A stretch of 9,024 bases of DNA from positions 1 through 9,024 of the forward strand of contig JAFXUS010000044.1 of NCBI GenBank assembly GCA_017535125.1, given 5' to 3'. The stretch is from Bacteroidales bacterium (GTDB lineage: Bacteria > Bacteroidota > Bacteroidia > Bacteroidales > UBA932). Positions 7,702 to 9,024 of this stretch are shown here, one piece after another (within the stretch, counting starts at the first letter, position 1; each line of letters starts with the position of its first letter). Under the pieces are notes generated by a model that worked only from the letters and a program-made list of their open reading frames with translations, had not been told where the DNA came from and made no database searches. A program made the translations under genes and the position numbers.

Positions 7702-7720
7702 TTCCGGGCTTGACCCGGAA
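7702..7720. repeat. Perfect 7-bp inverted repeat (hairpin) between fimbrial genes
   Basis: TTCCGGG (7702-7708), the 5-base spacer CTTGA, and CCCGGAA (7714-7720) form a perfect stem-loop 8 bases after the stop of the FimB/Mfa2-like gene. It is not followed by a T-run, so it is not a canonical intrinsic terminator. It could act as an mRNA 3'-end stabiliser, an attenuation or processing site, or be one copy of a dispersed palindromic intergenic repeat. No second copy was seen in this window. Confidence 0.6.
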
Positions 7721-7753
7721 ACTTTAAGAAGACAATAAATGATAAAAAATCAT
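7721..7753 (+). promoter_or_regulatory. AT-rich leader before the fimbrillin gene
   Basis: This 33-base segment is strikingly A-rich in a GC-rich window: 7721-7770 contains 9 G or C in 50 bases. It has no Shine-Dalgarno sequence, but A-rich sequence just upstream of the start is known to favour initiation in Bacteroidota. No good match to the phylum's TAnnTTTG -7 element was found, so a promoter here is possible but not shown. An in-frame ATG at 7739 lies inside it, 15 bases before the preferred start. Confidence 0.4.
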
Positions 7754-9024
7754 ATGAAAAAATTACTCTATCTTTCATTCGCCCTCGCGACCCTGCTGAC
7801 GGCCGCCTCCTGCGTCAAGGAGCTCGAAGGCAACAAAGCCGTCGCTGAAGGTACGGCAGACATCACCCTTTCCGTCACCCTCGGTCCGGACACGAAGGCC
7901 ATCGCTGACGGTACCACGGTGGACAAGCTGTATGCGGGTATCTATGAAATCGGTGCCAATGATGCATTCACCTGGGTGGCCGACAACGCCGACGCGCCCG
8001 TCGCGATCAGCTCCAAAGCTGCGAACGTAACTTTCAACGGCAAGATCGAACTGGGCAAGTCCTACAAGGTGGTCTTCTGGGCCCAGAAGCAGGGCGCCCC
8101 GTATGCCATCGACTGGGCGAAGAGCGCCACCACCGGCCCGGCCGTCACCGTGACGGCTACCGGCGACGCCAACGCCGAGGCCCGCGACGCCTTCTTCGGC
8201 GTCTATGAGACAGGCACCGTCACCGGCAGCATCGACCTGACCGGTTCCCCGATCTCGCTGAAGCGCCCCTTCGCGCAGGTCAACGTCCTCGTGCCGAACG
8301 ACAATATCGCCGACCTCACCGCCGCGGTCACCTCTTCGATGACCGTCGCCCAGGCCCCGACCGTGCTCAACCTCGTCACGAAAGAGACCTCCGACCCCGC
8401 CGACTGGACCTTCTCCGCGACCCCGCTCGCGGAGGCCGCCTTCGGCAGCTATGCCTCCACGCACAAATATGTCGCGATGAACTACGTCCTCGTGGACCAG
8501 GTCGCCACCGACGCCCGTTATGACGTCACGTTCTCCGTGACCTGCGGCTCCCAGTCGGTCGCCGACAAGGCCCTGGCGAATATGCCGCTCAAGCCGAACG
8601 GACGCACCAACATCGTCGGCAACATCTTCGACAGCAACTTCGACATCACCGTCCCGATCATCATCGATCCGGGCGCAGGCACCGAGCAGGAGCTGACCAC
8701 GGTCACCGTGACCGTCGGCCAGAACCCCGGCAATGCCGTCGCGCTGGACGCCGGCTACAACGCCGACCCGACCCAGCGTACCGCGATTCCGATCGAGGTC
8801 GCCGTCAGCCATCCGGTCGAGGTGGAAGCCGACAAGCCGCAGATCACCGTCGATCCGGCGAGCGTCGCCACGGCTGAATGGAACCTCACGACCGGCAAAC
8901 TGGACGTAACCCCGCTCGTCGAGAACGGCGCCGCCTCCATCACCCTCGTCTTCCCGGCCGTCACCAAGACCGATTATTCCTCCGCCACCGTGCAGCTCTA
9001 TGTCCGCGTCGGCAACGGCATCAA
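7754..9024 (+). CDS. Fimbrillin-like lipoprotein (DUF6562-type), 3' end outside window
   Basis: An open frame of 423 codons runs off the window end. From ATG 7754, residues 1-20 form a lipoprotein signal peptide (KKLLYLSFALATLL) with Cys20 after A-A-S. Residues ~35-300 form a fimbrillin-like unit: an early strand TADITLSVTLG, YKVVFWAQKQGAPYAIDW (104-121), RDAFFGVYE (144-152), the diagnostic ISLKRPFAQVNVLVP block (167-181), and a closing GRTNIVGNIFDSNFDITVPI segment (283-302). From ~305 an additional Thr/Val-rich region follows, perhaps an Ig-like beta-sandwich, still open at 9024. It could be a major stalk subunit or a tip or adhesin subunit; the extra C-terminal region favours the latter. 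There is no Arg before residue 144, relevant because Porphyromonas type V subunits mature by Arg-specific cleavage. Codons are strongly C-ending, consistent with high expression. The in-frame ATG at 7739 would add only MIKNH. Confidence 0.86.
   Translation, partial: MKKLLYLSFALATLLTAASCVKELEGNKAVAEGTADITLSVTLGPDTKAIADGTTVDKLYAGIYEIGANDAFTWVADNADAPVAISSKAANVTFNGKIELGKSYKVVFWAQKQGAPYAIDWAKSATTGPAVTVTATGDANAEARDAFFGVYETGTVTGSIDLTGSPISLKRPFAQVNVLVPNDNIADLTAAVTSSMTVAQAPTVLNLVTKETSDPADWTFSATPLAEAAFGSYASTHKYVAMNYVLVDQVATDARYDVTFSVTCGSQSVADKALANMPLKPNGRTNIVGNIFDSNFDITVPIIIDPGAGTEQELTTVTVTVGQNPGNAVALDAGYNADPTQRTAIPIEVAVSHPVEVEADKPQITVDPASVATAEWNLTTGKLDVTPLVENGAASITLVFPAVTKTDYSSATVQLYVRVGNGI

Noticed and set aside
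7702..7725. Hairpin as a rho-independent terminator
   Set aside because: The stem is followed by ACTTTAAG rather than a T-run, and a co-directional functionally related gene starts 34 bases after the stem.
7739..7741. ATG at 7739 as start of the fimbrillin gene
   Set aside because: In frame and not excluded, but ATG 7754 gives a standard Met-Lys-Lys lipoprotein signal and has the A-rich upstream sequence favoured in Bacteroidota.
7694..7753. Invertible (phase-variable) promoter before the fimbrillin
   Set aside because: The only inverted repeat has a 5-base spacer, too short to be an invertible segment, and no recombinase gene is in the window.
7775..8812. 345-residue minus-strand frame opposite the fimbrillin gene
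   Set aside because: Repetitive Asp/Gly/Arg/Val composition typical of an antisense frame. The plus-strand frame has a lipoprotein signal and fimbrillin motifs, and is easily missed only because it has no stop in the window.

Overview
The window is a GC-rich stretch with seven protein genes, all on the + strand and packed almost end to end. The families point to a member of the Bacteroidales (Bacteroidota): a TonB-dependent receptor with an N-terminal carboxypeptidase-regulatory-like domain, a DUF5689 lipoprotein, a DUF3575 protein and two fimbrillin-like (DUF6562/FimB-Mfa2 type) lipoproteins. Start codons lack Shine-Dalgarno sequences, also usual in this phylum. The high GC suggests a high-GC gut or rumen Bacteroidales lineage rather than classical Bacteroides, but the genus cannot be fixed from the sequence alone.

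Region 1 (1-5445) looks like a nucleic-acid-processing and uptake locus. It holds the C-terminal part of a DNA/RNA non-specific endonuclease (1-390), a secreted endonuclease/exonuclease/phosphatase-family enzyme (403-1506), a 977-residue outer-membrane TonB-dependent receptor (1503-4436) and a DUF5689 surface lipoprotein (4441-5445). Spacings are 12 bp, a 4-bp ATGA overlap and 4 bp, so one transcript is likely. There is no SusD-type partner; the DUF5689 lipoprotein occupies that position. The inferred role is to cut extracellular nucleic acid or phosphoesters at the cell surface and import products or an associated ligand. The substrate is not shown by the sequence.

Region 2 (5463-9024) looks like a type V (Bacteroidales) fimbrial locus. 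It holds a DUF3575 outer-membrane protein with an OmpA-like N-terminus and an alanine-rich linker (5463-6731), a FimB/Mfa2-like lipoprotein overlapping it by 4 bp (6728-7693), and a longer fimbrillin-like lipoprotein (7754 to beyond the window end). The only sizeable gap (7694-7753) contains a perfect 7-bp inverted repeat, followed by a very AT-rich leader just before the fimbrillin.

No RNA genes, mobile elements or CRISPR arrays were seen, and no gene-free stretch exceeds 60 bp. The main points of interest are the nuclease-receptor-DUF5689 cassette, its 17-bp junction with the fimbrial genes, the hairpin plus AT-rich leader, and a fimbrillin with an extra C-terminal region and no arginine near its N-terminus.
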